From: Amia ocellicauda
Lineage: Eukaryota; Chordata; Actinopteri; Amiiformes; Amiidae
DNA: 64,000 nucleotides
Reading direction: 5' to 3'
Assembly: GCF_036373705.1 (NCBI RefSeq)
Contig: NC_089857.1
Span: 35,412,784 to 35,476,783, forward strand
This document shows, piece after piece, positions 36,341 through 50,830 of the stretch. A program made the translations under genes and the position numbers. The first letter of the stretch is position 1. Every line of letters begins with the position of its first letter. The notes beneath the pieces were generated by a model. It had not been told where the DNA came from and made no database searches. It saw nothing but the letters and a program-made list of their open reading frames with translations.

Positions 36341-39300
36341 GGTCAGTATATTCGGGGTTGTTCATTCCATTCTGGAATGGATTAATTTGGTCAATAGTCA
36401 TACTGCTTTTACGATACTGTCTGAACCGACAAAATGTCCCGAACCTTCATATTACCACCTCTGGGTCATTTAACAGGCACTATACATAATTTTCACTCTT
36501 GATATTTCTCTTTAGATGCTCTTTCCTCTAGGTGCTGAAATTTGTTTTGCTTGTTTCCATAACACTGTTTTGACCAGTCTTTATCGTTTAGTGTGCGTTC
36601 TAGTGCTTTCTGAGCTGCAACTTTTCAGATACATGTCAGGTCAATCTGAAGAATTTCAGCTTAAATTCATGATGTATGGTATTTATATTGCAAATGTGTT
36701 CAAAGAAGCACTCACTAAAAACATATGCATATCAAGCATATCCTGTTACATAGGGCTTTATAATATAATTATAAGCATTACAATTCACTTCAATGTATTT
36801 TTTAAAATTATTTATAAATTGTGTAATTTTGTTGAAGAACAACGTGAGTCAAGTCCTTGTTAAGCACGGGTGAAAAGTGTTTTCACAAACATTTTGGTAT
36901 TTTAATTTTATTTGTGAGATGGTTCAATACGGCTTTTCTCTGTAGATATGCTATGAGTGAAGTATTGTTTTTCACACGTAATACTTTCACAAGTATTATG
37001 AATTTCTAAACACATATTATGCAGATTTGAAATTCATCAAAACATCATGGCTGCTGATTTTGTTCCTTTTATGTCAGAAAAATATACCTTTTAAGGAACT
37101 GTTATAAATTTACTTTGAATGGCAAGAGCATGTGTTTAACGGTGTCCTATATCAAATGTTACAGAAAAATTGGTTTTCCTTAGCAGGCTTTGGTAATTAT
37201 TTCAAAGCGTTTGATATGATTGTAGTGTTTCTACTTTAGTTAATAGAGAGTAGATTAATCGCTCAATAAGCAATTACCCTTTTTAATTAGAAATTTAGAG
37301 GAAGATTAAAACATTGATTTCCCTTACCAAAAAGAAGAGTGATTTTTGAATTATTTACAGTCGGCCTGGTCTTAAAAGGTCTGATTTCCTTGAGCATATA
37401 ATTTAAAAGTGGAATATAGGCTAATAAATTTCTCTATCAGTAGTCATAAATCCATAGAGTCTTCTCCTGCAGGATATGGCATACTTAGAACTCGATTCTC
37501 CAAAAAAAAAAAAAAAAATCATTAACTCATTTATTTTTGAGTAATTCCTCAGTAACAAATGTCTGATTAACATATTAGAATAGTTTCAGTGGAATAAAGA
37601 GAAAATATGGAATGTCTAGAACATTGCATTTGGGAACTTCATTTGTGTTGGCTTGTTGCATCTGCAAAGCATATATGATTTGTAATTTGCCTGTGAAATT
37701 CAATTTTAATCTCTGTATCTCACTGTAAACCTAAATATATACATAGTGCAAGTTATCACAATCTAAACATAATATTTTGTAAAAAACTTTCCCACTTACC
37801 TTTGAATACCTCAATAAAGTTGAAATATTGTGTTTTTTAATTTAGGTTGAGGCTTAATAAAGGTTGAACACATAGAGAGTTGACAACAATTTCTGTCTTA
37901 GAGCAAAGCGAATCTGCTTATATGTTTCACTTAATTAACTTGGTATAAGACACCTGTTGATCTTGAAATCCTTATCAGTGCCGTGCTGAATGTAGTTGTG
38001 TGTGATAAGTGTATGGATTCTTTGTTTCAATATGAATGAATAGTTTCTTTATTAGAAAATGCGAAGGAGCCAGAGCTGTATATCACCAATATGCACTTAA
38101 CTTAGGAAATGAAATTCAAGTGTGAAGTGCTTGGGATGACAAGTCGAAAGTTTGGCAGCCATGACATGCAAGTGTCAAAAACACCTTATTGCCCACATTT
38201 AGGCTACTACTTTTATACTTTTTATAGTTACCTTTATAACCAATTCAGGCAAACAAAAAAAACTGGAAAATAACTTGATGCTCAGTCCAATATAAAAATT
38301 GTATTATTTTTTACCCAGACTGGAGTGCCACATATAAACCTTGTTCTAGCCTCTAGTTTTAGGGTACATGCCACTTATTTTTACAGTTGTCTGATGAGTC
38401 TTCAGTCCTGCAAGCTGATACCAAGCTGTTCCTGCAGCTTTGATCATTGTGTTGATCCATAACGGCTTCAGATTCTGCAACTGAAAACAATACAGAATAT
38501 GCGCCCAGTTTCTACTTCCCTGCACAAAGGTGTATAGGATGTTTTCATAATATAAGCACATCATCATAAATGGAAACGAACCACATAGCTATATATGAAC
38601 AGCTCTGATGATCCTCTAAATCCACTTAATTAATGGAAAAATATAGCTTAGCTTATTATGATCATCATGACAAATAATTATTATATCAACTGTAGTCAAT
38701 GCTTTTTGAATGAGACCTGTAAGACTTTATCTCCAAACCGATGACATGAATTCTCTGAAGAGGTGTATTTAACCATTGTAAAATGCACAGCTGACCTTCC
38801 AACTCCTCCAGCTCCCCTGTGCGTCTAATCCGTAAAGAGACAATCTGTGCAGTCAAACCACATATTTCCAGGGTTGTTTTATGAGTTGTAAGACCAGTAG
38901 CTAAGGCAATGATAATCAACTGTTTCTGAAAGGATCCTTGACATTAGAAAATTATAGGTTTGGGTTTAGAGCTCCAAATAATGTTACAGCTGTGAGACTA
39001 ATACATGTCAAGTATATCTACATTGTTGACTGCAGGTTTCTGTCTGTAGCCTAAATCACATCCATGTAAGTTCCACACAGTTTTTTTTATTTGTTTGTTC
39101 GCCGTAAAACAGGGTTCACTTGCCTAAAAAATTATTGCTCATGTTATGTATTGTAGGTGCGCATTTGTTTTTCCAATGCTTATTGTACTTGTTCATAGTG
39201 CTGCCCCCTGCTGCAGTTTTCAGGAAACCGTTGTACTGCTGAAGGTGGAATGTGTTGTACAGATGTTTATTTCTTGTCTATGGCTTGAATTCTTGGGGGG

Positions 39301-40985
39301 GAAATAAAAATGGATCTGATTATTTTATTTTCTCCAGATCAGTAGTGTTCCTCTGTTAATCTGAATATGTACCAGTTGGTATGTTTTTTTTATTTTGATA
39401 TGAACTACCCCATTTTACTATTCCTTTGAAGACAAAGATCATATAAAGGCAATTTCTCTTTTCTCAACATTTTTGCAGCATTTCAAGGCCTCAACTCCCA
39501 GCTGCATTTCCTTGCTCTGAAACTTGCTGAATTCAATATGTTTTTATTGTTGTGGAACCCAGCATCCAGAAATACATTTATGAAATCATCTTGCCAAATG
39601 TTGAAAAGGTACACCGTCTAATACAATACAAGACAATACAATTTCCAGAACACTTTGCATAAAACACCCCAGTACATTGAAAGGAATGGCATTGTAACCC
39701 CTGGCTTCATAATTGGCTTCTTTTCAGAGAGAAAAAGTGTTTTATTTTTAAAATGTAAAACGGCAGGTTTCTTATTGTTTTCTATTGTTGAAGTTCCACG
39801 GCAGTAGAATGAAATATGCACACCAGCTGGAAAGAAAAACTGATTTATTTGTTTAATCTAACCATGGAAAATAGTTTTTCTCCATAATATAAAGGGAAAG
39901 TCAACACAGAAGAAAGTTTCAAGAGAAACCTTCAAAGCTACCATAATTTTGTGCAGTATAATATTTTTAAATTTCCCCCCTACTGGCCCCCAGGTTTTGT
40001 TCTGCTGTACTGATATGGAATCTAGTGGTTCCTTCCAGAATCCTACTAGACCATTGTGAACTGAAAGAATGACATCATGTGCCCTAGCACTTAAAATCAA
40101 TCGAAATAAATGAAATGTGAATTATACAAGAATAGTGACTTTCTTGAAGGGAAATATGATGGGGTTATAGAGCTTGTGTTCTTCCTTCCCATGTCCCAGT
40201 AGGTTCAAAAACATGCCTCTTTTGTAATAACTCACTAGTACAAATACCTTTTCATTTAAAGTGATGGTAAATATTCCACAATTACCATTTTATTTTGGTT
40301 TCCTAGTTATTTAACCTTCTATGTTTTGTAAACCACCTTATAATTTAAGTGTTTTGGGTATTTTATTTTGAAAGCACCGTGTAACCTGAAGTGATTTGTC
40401 AAGTTAACTGTCTGTTCTGTGAGAAGTCTCTGGTGGTAAGAGTTGTGAAAGATTTTGAATGAGAACTATTTTCAAACCTACCAGTGGGACACTGCTTCTA
40501 TTTCTTTATTTTTGATTGTTGCATGTCTTTGTGTTGTAGTGTTTTACAATTACTCAGTGCCTTTTGCTGTAAGTGTATATTGTGCTTTCATCATTGGCAT
40601 GTAGTCTATGTGTGTGTAGATGTACATGCACTTAAAATGATCCCTTTATGATTTCTTGGACTTATGTCCTTTTTTGAATTGTGGCAAGAGGGTGGTATAG
40701 ATTATCACCCTTTTGCCTACAGGCTTATGACATTTTCAACAAAATAATCAAAAGCATACTTTTTCACATCAGTGGTTACTAGGTTTTTCAAAAACACTTG
40801 TGTGGCACTTTTAAAAAAATGAGTGCTTGATCCCAGGTGTACATTTAAAATAGAAACAAATCTGCCTCACTTAATGCAAAGCAGGCTCAGGACTATGACA
40901 TACATTAAAAATCTTGCCAGATTATTTTTTTTATAAGGACTCTAAATAGTTTCAGAAGACTCGTATATATTTAGATATACATGTA
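36341..40985 (+). other. FBXL17: FBXL17 intron, no gene seen
   Basis: AT-rich. An AT-rich block with homeodomain-like sites lies at 37240-37320 and A runs at 37501-37517. Short minus-strand open frames at 38346-38919 have no recognisable family or splice context. Confidence 0.45.
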
Positions 40986-42007
40986 CAGTAATGTGCAAAA
41001 GTTTTAGGCAGGTGTGAAAAAAATGCTGTAAAGTAAGAATACTTTCAAAAATAGACATGCTAATAGATTATCAATTAACAAAATGCAAAGTCGGTGAACA
41101 GAAGAAAAATCTACATTAAATCCATATGTGGTGTGACCACCCTTGGCCTTCAAAACAGCATCAATTAATCTAGGTACACTTGCACACAGTTTATGAAGGA
41201 ACTCAAACATCTTGGAGAACTAACGACAGTTGTTCTGTGGATTTAGGCAGCCTCAGTTGCTTCTCTCTCTTCATGTAATCCCAGACAGACTCGATGTTGA
41301 GATCAGGGCTTTGTGGGGGCCATACCATCACTTCCAGGACTCCTTGTTCTTCTTTACACTGAACATAGTTCTTAATGACTGTCGCTGTATGTTTGGGGTC
41401 GTTGTCATGCTGCAGAATAAATTTGGGGCCAATCGGATGCCTCCATGATGGTATTGCATGATGCATAAGTATCTGCCTTTACTTCTCAGCATTGAGGAGA
41501 CCATTAATTCTGAGCAAATCCCCAACTCCATTTGCAGAAATGCAGCCCCAAACTTGCAAGGAACCTCCACCATGCTTCACTGTTGCCTGCAGACACTCAT
41601 TCGTGTACCGCTCTCCAGCCCAGGCGAACAAACTGCCTTCTGCTGCAGCCAAATATTTCAAAGTTTGACTCGTCAATCCAGATCACTGTTTCTGTTTCAG
41701 TAGTTAATGATTGTGTTTCAACCTACATATTGAATTGATGATCATTAGCACCTGTTTGGTATAATTGTTTAATCAGACACCTGACTATATGCCTACAAAA
41801 TCCCTGACTTTGTGCAAGTGTACCTAGAGGAATTGATGCTGTTTTGAAGGCAAAGGGTGGATTTGATTTAGATTTTTCTTCTGTTCACTCACTTTGCATT
41901 TAGGTAATTGATACATATAATCTATTAGCATGTCTGTTTTTGAAAGCATTCTTACTTTACAGCATTTCTCACACCTGCCACACACACAAGCAGTTCTAAG
42001 ATACAGT
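40986..42007 (-). mobile_element. Tc1-like element with long inverted repeats, internally deleted
   Basis: The left end (GTGCAAAAGTTTTAGGCAGG) and about 150 further bases are repeated inverted at the right (about 41850-41980); the outermost right bases are replaced by a CA run. The minus strand encodes the C-terminal half of a Tc1 transposase: ERYTNECLQATVKHGGGSLQ, VWGCISANGVGDL, then FILQHDNDPKHTA and VWPPQSPDLN, with a frameshift between and another at SPDLN. The N-terminal half, with the DNA-binding part, is missing: sequence jumps near 41695-41700 from the transposase to the right-hand subterminal region. It is of a different Tc1 family from the copy at 1683. Confidence 0.88.
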
Positions 42008-42119
42008 ATGCCAATAATTGTTTGCATTATTTTAAATTACCACTTGCTAGGATAAGTGAGTGTTTAATAAACTCAATATATAATTTATCAAAATATTACT
42101 TTGAATCACTGAGTGATAT

Positions 42120-42182
42120 TAGGTGTGTGTATGTTCATACACACGCACGCATGGATGCACGCACACAAGCACACACATGCAT
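42120..42182. repeat. Imperfect CA/GCAC-rich simple repeat
   Basis: Alternating CA, CG and GCA units (cacacgcacgcatgg and variants). Simple repeat in the intron, just downstream of the Tc1 copy. Confidence 0.7.
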
Positions 42183-45100
42183 ATCTCCAATACATTAGTG
42201 TTCAATTTAAAAAACTGAAATCAAATGTGTGGTGGGAATTGATAATCACCTCTGATAATGATAACCTAACCATTTGAACAGGCTTCGCTTTATATATGAT
42301 CTGAACTCATCTGTACTCAATACAATTTCACAACTGTTAAATTTACCAACTGCCAAGAAGATTTGTTACTACTGCCTTGTGGAGTGGTTTATTGGATACA
42401 ATCACAGCTGAAATATCAATCAAATTAGAATCACTTCTTGCATTTAGAGTAGCCAAATATAGAGCAGCTGAGCATTAAACCCAGTGTACCTGGAGTTCAG
42501 GATGTTTTATTGAATGCATATAGCATTTAAATAATTTTCATGCTCCTAACCTTTCCCTTTGCTCAATAGATTTTTGGTTTCAGTCATGGGCTTGACATAT
42601 TTATGTTACTTTGTGGGTGTTAATTGTAGGGAACCATCAGGTACATCAGGACATCAGAATCCCTTTATCATAATGGCAAATGTGTTTTTACAGTGACATA
42701 TGTGGCTGTTGCGTGTCTCATTAATAATACAGCTCAGCTAGGTTTTCTACACTGATAATGAAGTAAAATGATCCCATGCTGTCTCTTCCAATCAGTGATG
42801 AATAGAAGCTTGACGAATATCTTCCTTGCACTCTAATTAAGAAATTAAAACTTGAAAGTTGTTTCTGTGCTGCATTAAGTCCCATATGTTCAAGTTGGTT
42901 TCATTTAATTATATTTTTTCCAAACATCTCAGTGTGGTGGTAAATCAAGGCCTTTCTGTACGTTTTCAGTATCTTGCAGATAGGTCCGGATAGGAAGCAA
43001 GTGTGTTCAGGAAGGAATCCTATTTGTCTGAAGCCAATTAACTGGGTATTAAGTTCCAACTTAGCCCAATTGCATTTACTATAAGCAATAATAATTAGTC
43101 TATAATTACATAGTGATGTTTAGGTTTATATCCAGTTTTCACCTTTAGTAAGGTTGAGGTTTCTATTTTCATCTGTTATGTTGTCTGAACCTAAAGCAAT
43201 TATACAGCCCATTTCCTCAATTTGCCAATAGTCAATAAACTAGAATCAAACCGCTATTGTATTTCTTGAAACAAATTTCAGCCATTGTAAATTGACCTAC
43301 TTCTTAGTTTCAGTTCAAAACTGTGGAATTCATCATTTCAACTTTGTAACTTCTGAATTGACCTTTTGGGCAAAGACTGTTTTTGTTCAGCATGTCAATA
43401 GTAACTTTCCTTCATATGTTCTTTGAGCTGGATTCCATCAACACACAAAATCTGTGGAAATGAATATGTGACTGATGAATGTTCGCCTCTTTTACACGAG
43501 GAATTCTTCAGGGAGGAAAAAAACAACAAAACCTTTCAGCACTTTCCTATCCAGTAACTATAATGTGTGGGTTCTGTAATTCTACTTCCATTATCAAGAA
43601 GTAGAATTTTTTATATTTTAAACCATTTTCAAACTAGACTTTGGAATGGAAAGGCACTGCAAGGCGGACATTTTCTTTTGGATGTTATTTTTGTTGTGAA
43701 TCACAACAGTGTATTCTGCCTACAAGGATATCATAGATGACTGGGATCTTTTTCTGCCCATGAATCTAGGGAAATTACAGAGCTGAATCTGATTAGCACA
43801 TGTTTTAATTAGGCTAAATGTGTAATATAAATGGTATTGTTGATGTCCTAAAATAGACACAAATTGAGGACATGGTTAATCTAATTGCTTAACCAGGTAT
43901 TTTTTTCTGTGTTGGAAATGCATGATGACTGCACAATGTAAAATGCAACAGTTCAGTACATTTGCTATTTAAATATTGTTTACATGTACAACTTTCATCT
44001 GCTTAAAACATTACTTATGATGTAATGATATACATCACAGTATAATATTTCATTCGGTTTGCCCAGTTTTAAGTCAAAACTTAAATTAACTCTACACTGT
44101 TTGTGTTATACAAATCAAGCTCTAATGTTAAAACAACATAAATATGGAACACAAGATTGCATCAGTAAAACTCTTATAAATACACATAATGTACCATCCT
44201 TAATTGCATGAAGTGTTATATTAATAGAGAGTTCAAATTAAATAATACCTAAACACTGTGTTTGATATCTTATTTGGAGTGGAATGTGCAACAATACTTC
44301 AATCAGATCTTGTGACATTTTTATTAACATTGAAAAAGTATTTCTTTGTGTTGGGTATTTTTTACAATTATATTCAGCTATTAAAAATATGTAGAAATGG
44401 GTGAATTTCTTAAATATCTTGAAAAGTTCCCCTCTTGGGTTGCTTTTATCAGTTTAGTGTGTTACAATAAGGTGTCTCATGTCATGCATAACTTTTAAAT
44501 CATTGGCTGTAGTCCAGCTTTAGGAGTATAATTGTAGTGTTTTGGCTTAGCTTTGGCAATTGTTCTCTGGCCAGCATCTATCTACCTGTCTGTCTGTCTG
44601 TCTGTCATAACACTGGCCCAACATTAGGACAGTGTATGTACAGTGTTCAAATGCATGTCTCCTTAAAGTGGTTCCTCCAAAAGGCTGAACTTACTTTGAT
44701 ATGAAAAGCTGGATTTGTGACTAACAAAGTTTTTTCGCATTGCATCTGGATCTTCTCTTGTTGAAAATGAAAACAAATGTACTCTCTTTACACACAAAAT
44801 GATTCAAAAGGGCAAGCATACTTTTTCTGCCCTGTGTTTCTAGTATAAGATGAACCATGTTCCACTACACCAAATGGGTCCTAAAGTTGGCTCATTTGGC
44901 ACTTTTTGGCACTTTGGCACTTTGACATTTTGCAGATATAATAATATAAAACACTATTCAAAGAAAATACTTAATAATAAAGTGGATAGGTATTCGTTTT
45001 TTTATAAATTGGGGAAAAAAATAAAAATGTGTACTTTACTGAAGCAACAATATTGCTGTAACCTAGAGATTAGCCCTTTACTTTCTTTCAGTAATACAGA

Positions 45101-48100
45101 AGCCTGATTAATAGAAATTTTATGGAGTAATTTCTCTACAAATTAGTTTTGGGAGTTCTTGAATGACATTCACTATATTAATGTTGTTTAGTTTGAATTA
45201 TCTTGGGCAATCCTAATGGTAGATTAGGTATATTTTTCAATATTTTTTGTGCTGTGCCAGGAAGGATTTTAACACCATATGTATCGCTTCTTGATATCCA
45301 GTGCCTGTATAGCTGCTCTGAAACTGCCCCCTTATAGGAAAAGTTATAGGGAATGTGGAATTAAAAGACGAACGACAGCATTAATTGTTCCGTTTTTTGA
45401 TCTACCAAGAACAATCTACTTGTGTGAGAAGTTAACTGAACTGAGCAATTCCCTTGTATAGTTTACTGGAAGCACAATCCTTGAACATCAGACTAAAAAA
45501 ATAAACTCCTTTTGTCACTTGATTTAATCAGATATGAACTCACTCATGACTACCAGTTTTGGATAAGATAAGGTTTTATTAGCTGCTTGATAAAATTTGA
45601 GAAGATTTCTGCTTACCTTTTATCTCCTGTTTAAAAAGGATAGTTTCTTTTGATTCAGTGATTGTGAGCACCAGCTAAATTTGACTGTGTGATTGTTCAG
45701 CCACCAAGGGATGCCTTGTGTGCATTTTAAAGGCTGTAAAGTCGTGCATGACCTTATTTCACTATTTTCCTCAGGGAACCTGTGGATTTCCTATGCTTAT
45801 CATGCAGTGTTAAATTACTGTGCCATTGGAAAAAAAATCTATTTAGGATGACAATTGTATTTTAAACTAGTATTTTAAAAACGGTGATGAAACTTTAAAG
45901 AGAACCACATAGGTCTCGGAAGAATGTTATCACATTCAACAATTAAAATTATTTAATCAGCTGAAATTGTTCATCAAACCAAAATCAAATAGAGTTCAAT
46001 GATGTAGGCTAATTCGTGTCTGTTTTTTTTACTTCAGGAAACTTTGCCCTGATTGAGAGCTTGAGAATGTGATGTTAAATCACCTTTTTTTTTGTGAAGT
46101 CTTACTTTGATGCAGCTTTTAACAATGCTTGTGGTTTTAATGACATTCACAAATGCTCTACAGAAAATATTATCACACACTGAATTTGAACTTCCACCCC
46201 CCAAAACCCCCTGAAAACTCTGATAAATCTTAACTCACTTTGATTAGTTTTTCATCCTGTCCAGATATAAAATCTCAAAGAACACAAAGCCTGTACATCC
46301 CCCACCCCTTTTCTTCTGTATCTAAAAAGTTCATATGAAGAAATATTAAATTGTTAGATTTATCCCAGCTGTGTTTTCAATACAAGGTCAATAGGGCTCT
46401 TTGTTTGAACCACTGTGAATCGGACCCCATTTTTAAAGATGTGACCGGCTGCCTACAAGGTGCTTCTCAGTCCTTCTCTGTAGGCAGCAGCTCACGCACA
46501 AAAAGGGAACCGGTGTTGCCCTGAAATTATTGCCAGCTAGTATGTGGGCATCATGGATGTAAACAGCTTGCAGATGGTTAATTGAGAGAATGTAATAACC
46601 TGCGCTGTTAGTTGACCTGGAAGTCAGTGGATATCAAAAGGAGTCTCACTGATGAATCTTGAATACCTTATTGACACAGAACTGCTCTCAGCCACGAGAG
46701 GGCTCTGCAGGACTGTCTCAGATGAAAGGGGAAATATTGACAGGACCTTTGACTCTGTTGTAAGCACTGCTTATTTCAAAGAGGGAGAAGTACTTACTGC
46801 TATCACCAAACTAGAAGTAAATGACAAACAAAAAACGTGAATAGTCTATAGTCAGTTAAGTTTTTATTAGTTTACAAAGTGTGTGTGTGTGGGGAGGTCC
46901 TAATAAAACCCAATTATAAGTTACTTTTTTGAAAAATTATTTTGATTTAAAGATGGATTTATTTATTTAACCTTAAAATGAGGAGACTGGTGTAGACTAT
47001 CCTTTCTGGCAATGTTGTTGTATTTGGCATTATATTTGCGGAAGGGTCTCGGGACGTCTAGTGTAAAAAATAAAAAACGTAAGAAAATATTAAAATGAAA
47101 AAACAGCTAGATGGTATTGGCTCTGAGCACAGAATTAACTTAAAACATTTAACTTATTAGTTGATTTTAATTAATTAATATTGATGAATAATATTCAGAT
47201 TTATATTAATTGTATAAAATAATCTACATGAGTGTCATTTTAGATGCTAGTCTGTAATGTTACTGTATTATCTAGTCTTTTGTCCTGCTTTTTAAATACA
47301 TTTTTCTGTTCTACATGATTGATAACACTTAGAGCCCAGTAGGAATGATATTGTATTGTTTGGATAGATATTGCATTCTAGTCTATACAAAGTATTTAGT
47401 GAAAGTCAAATTATTTCACAGGCATTTTTGTTAGGTCAAATTTCGGGTTATAGACCCATAGAGCTTATTTTTTTCATACAAGAAAAGAAAAGATCGAATT
47501 GGCCAAAGATAAATGATCCTCTTTGTTAGTTGTAGTCTAAACCAGGAGAAGGGCTCTTTGAAGATCGGAAACTCATAACTTTCATTGCTACCACCTACGC
47601 ATGAGACCAGTGGTCTGTGCCGGTTTCATGTAAAATTCTAAAGAAATAAATCTCTAATTCTTTTTCACATTCTTAATCTTTAAAACCTGTAAGAAATGCA
47701 GCAAGTTTTATCAGCAAGTAAACGTATGTGCCAAATGTTCCCAAAGTAACTCGGATGAACCACAAATCTAATGTACTATAAGCAATGGATATGATAAAGT
47801 GTCCGCATGTGTTGAATTGATGCATGTTTAATCCACACGTTGACTTCCTTTGTGTGCAAAGATAACACATGAAAGTGACATCATCATCTAAAACTTTAGT
47901 GCCTTTCATTTTTTTTATACTTAAATATTACTTTAAAATATGTATGAACTAAAGATGGATTGCTCCCAGTTACATGGAAATCAATGTACAGCTACAAAAA
48001 CAGTGAGACTTAAAGGGGAGTTCTGACGGTGGGTGTTAATGGCAGGATGTGTATTGAAGGAGGATAGACTTTTCCTTCCAGTTTCAGGCTGGTTAGCATC

Positions 48101-49840
48101 ATTGCCTTTAAGGAGTGTGACTTTTGCAAATGAGATGACTGGGTTTTGAATGTGACAGGATTGAAAATAATAAAGATTAAATGGGAACAGTGATGGATTT
48201 GCTTATTTTGAAAGAATATGTCCTCACTTTTTTTTGTTTTTGTTGAATTTTTCATTGCAGTTTTACATGTTTATGTATGACAATGAGAAACGTAGACGTA
48301 GATCAGCCATTTGTTTTAATATAGATCACCATGGACACCATGTTTTTCTACTCTTCGTATTCAGTATAATGTTTGATTATTTATAAATAAAAATATATAT
48401 ATTTTTGTTTTTTTGTTTGTTTGTTTAACTTTACAGCTGGTCTTGACAGGAAAAGTTATCCCTATGAAAACTTATTTTGGGTACAGAGTTATATTGCCTG
48501 CTATGTCCATGATCCACATTTATTGACATATCTTTTTAAAGCCAAACTAGACCTTAGCTTTTGAACATTCATGAATGATCTCCAATCATAAATACATAAT
48601 TGATAAATTGAGAAAATTAGCACTGTACAGCAAATAAGATTCTAAAGTTGTTGGCTTTCGCTACAATATGGTGACATATGAAAAAACTATAAGCAAAATC
48701 CCAAGTCAAAACAAAAACCTTTTTGTATAGTTTGTATTCCCAGTTTATGATGACTCATTTTCATTAAATATCTCGCCTTTGAGTATTAAACCCCTGAAGA
48801 TCTAGGCATTACATGATATTAGAAATGCCTCATTGTGCATTGAGAGAATCTCTTCTACTATTAAAATATAGAAGTAGATTAACCAGTAGTGCTAATTCCT
48901 TATAAATATAGCACGATTCAAATCTGAGTGGCTGAAATTTTAGGAGCAATACTTTCAGACGTTAGGTGACAGAATTAAAACCATGAAATGTTGTTTTTGG
49001 CAGTGTCTATGCCTGATGGACAGGACAGATTATAATATTGTGGTTGTATGGGCTACTGTAATTTATTGCAGTTAACTATGTTACCTGTAATGACATTCTT
49101 TTTTGCCAGGTTAGAAATATATCCTCTATAGCACCTTTACAGCTGACATGTGTTAGAATTTAATAGTTATACGAGTCTGTAGACAGTTTTAGTGAAAACA
49201 AATTATTAATTTGATCTTTCGTGTTATAAATCACAGTATAATGGGCACATATGTGGCAAAGACATTATATGTATCATACATCATGCTGATGTATAGTTCA
49301 ATTCATTGCTCTGAGTTTAAGGTGCCAAATCTTGGCTTTTCATTTAACCCTCTGAGTCTCACATTGGTTGTTTCTTGCTGGAGGATACCATGTGGGTTTT
49401 TAATGAATCAGCTTATTTTGTTTGATGTTAATAATATACCCCGTATCATTTATGTTCCTGCTCGTTATGAGTGAGTGACAAGACTATATTTTCATCTGAA
49501 TGTGATTTTAAGAAGATACACTTTGTGTGTAATTTTCCCTTTGCCATCAACATAACAAATGGACTTCTTTTCCAAGTGTGGTTTATGGCACCACTGGATA
49601 ATTTCGAGATTTTTTTCTCAACTTGTTTTTGTGTCACTTTTTCAGCTATTTAAATCAATATTTTCTAGGGAGTAAATACCTTATGAAATGTGTCAAGTCT
49701 GCTATTTATGTACTTTCAACAACTGCGGGACACAATTATGTATTAGACCTTAAAAATGTTTGGGTGTTGATTTTCAGTTAATTTTAGAAGATGGATAATT
49801 AAGTACCTTGAATATCTAAAAGAACCCCAAAGTACCCTCT
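42183..49840 (+). other. FBXL17: FBXL17 intron, no gene seen
   Basis: AT-rich intron without a convincing exon or full transposon. Small items: a CTGT run at 44589-44606, tandem GGCACTTT units at about 44897-44921, a hairpin at 46448-46488, and GT-rich DNA at 46880-46892. Confidence 0.45.
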
Positions 49841-49849
49841 CATCTTTTC

Positions 49850-50560
49850 ACTCCTAAACCATGGATGGACGGGGGCAACCATACCAGCCCAGTTCTAATT
49901 GCATGGCAAAAAGTGCAACAATTTTAATGCATAAATTCAACTCTTTTATCACTTCTGACGTTACTGCAAATGGAAGTGGGCATTATATCATTGTTATTGG
50001 CAAACCCTTTGACACTTATTTAATTTTAGCTTATAAATATACTCTCAACTGGGACAACTGCTAACTTTTCATCTTCTTCATCTGATGTATAGTCTCACTA
50101 TACAAGGTTGAGTGGTGACTTCATCTACATTTAAAACTGAGATGCAGAACCACCTACCCTACCTATACAGCTATATTCTGACTGGTCAGTTATTAAAGTC
50201 ATACGTTCTACATGGCAGATCATTTGTATTATTGCCAACAATCAGCTAGACCAATTATCTTTTGTACCTATCAGTTCATAGTTTTTCATATTTGCCTACA
50301 CAGTCCACTATGTTGACACCACATCTCCCTCAGATATTTCCTCTGTGACCCCACAGTGAAGGCCTGGCTGTTCGAGCAAATAATCTTGTATGCAGCAAGA
50401 ATCGATAAAACCTTACCGAGAGACTGTCAAGAGCTGACAAACCTAATTTGGGAATTAAATAAACAACATTCAAATTCCCCCCAATACTGATCCTTATAAA
50501 AGGCGACTGACTTTGCAGACTGAGTTCAACTTAGGTCCACTAACCAAGCAGAACTGTAGC
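49850..50560 (+). mobile_element. Relic of an L1-like (non-LTR) retrotransposon, endonuclease to pre-RT region
   Basis: The frame at 49861-50064 contains ATILMHKFNSFITSDVTANG, then YIIVIGKPFDTYLILA and NWDN. This follows the fish L1-type endonuclease pattern (AILIHK...SDV..D..GRYIIV.G......L.N.YAPN.DD). Further on, 50348-50480 encodes VKAWLFEQIILYAARI and CQELTNLIWELNKQHSNSP. After a frameshift, 50488-50540 has PYKRRLTLQTEFNL, the usual linker before the reverse transcriptase. Stops and frameshifts between the blocks mark it as dead. The segment is noticeably richer in C than its surroundings. Its 3' limit may extend to about 50830. Confidence 0.6.
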
Positions 50561-50830
50561 TACACAAGGTCTGTCAGTGTGGCTGCAGGGTCCTTCCATA
50601 TCCGCATCTCTAGTCTACTGCTTCTGATTCAATCCCTCCAATGTGTTTGCAGTCTAGCTTTCACGCCACTGTCCAGCAGGAGAACCATAAGCACTTTTAC
50701 CATTTCTGTACAGACCAGTATACCTTCAGTTCCCAAAAAACACCACATGAATAGGCCTTCTCTCTTAGACTACCCAAACCCTAACAACTACATACACTTG
50801 TTGTCCAAAACAATACAAAGCTGCATTTGA

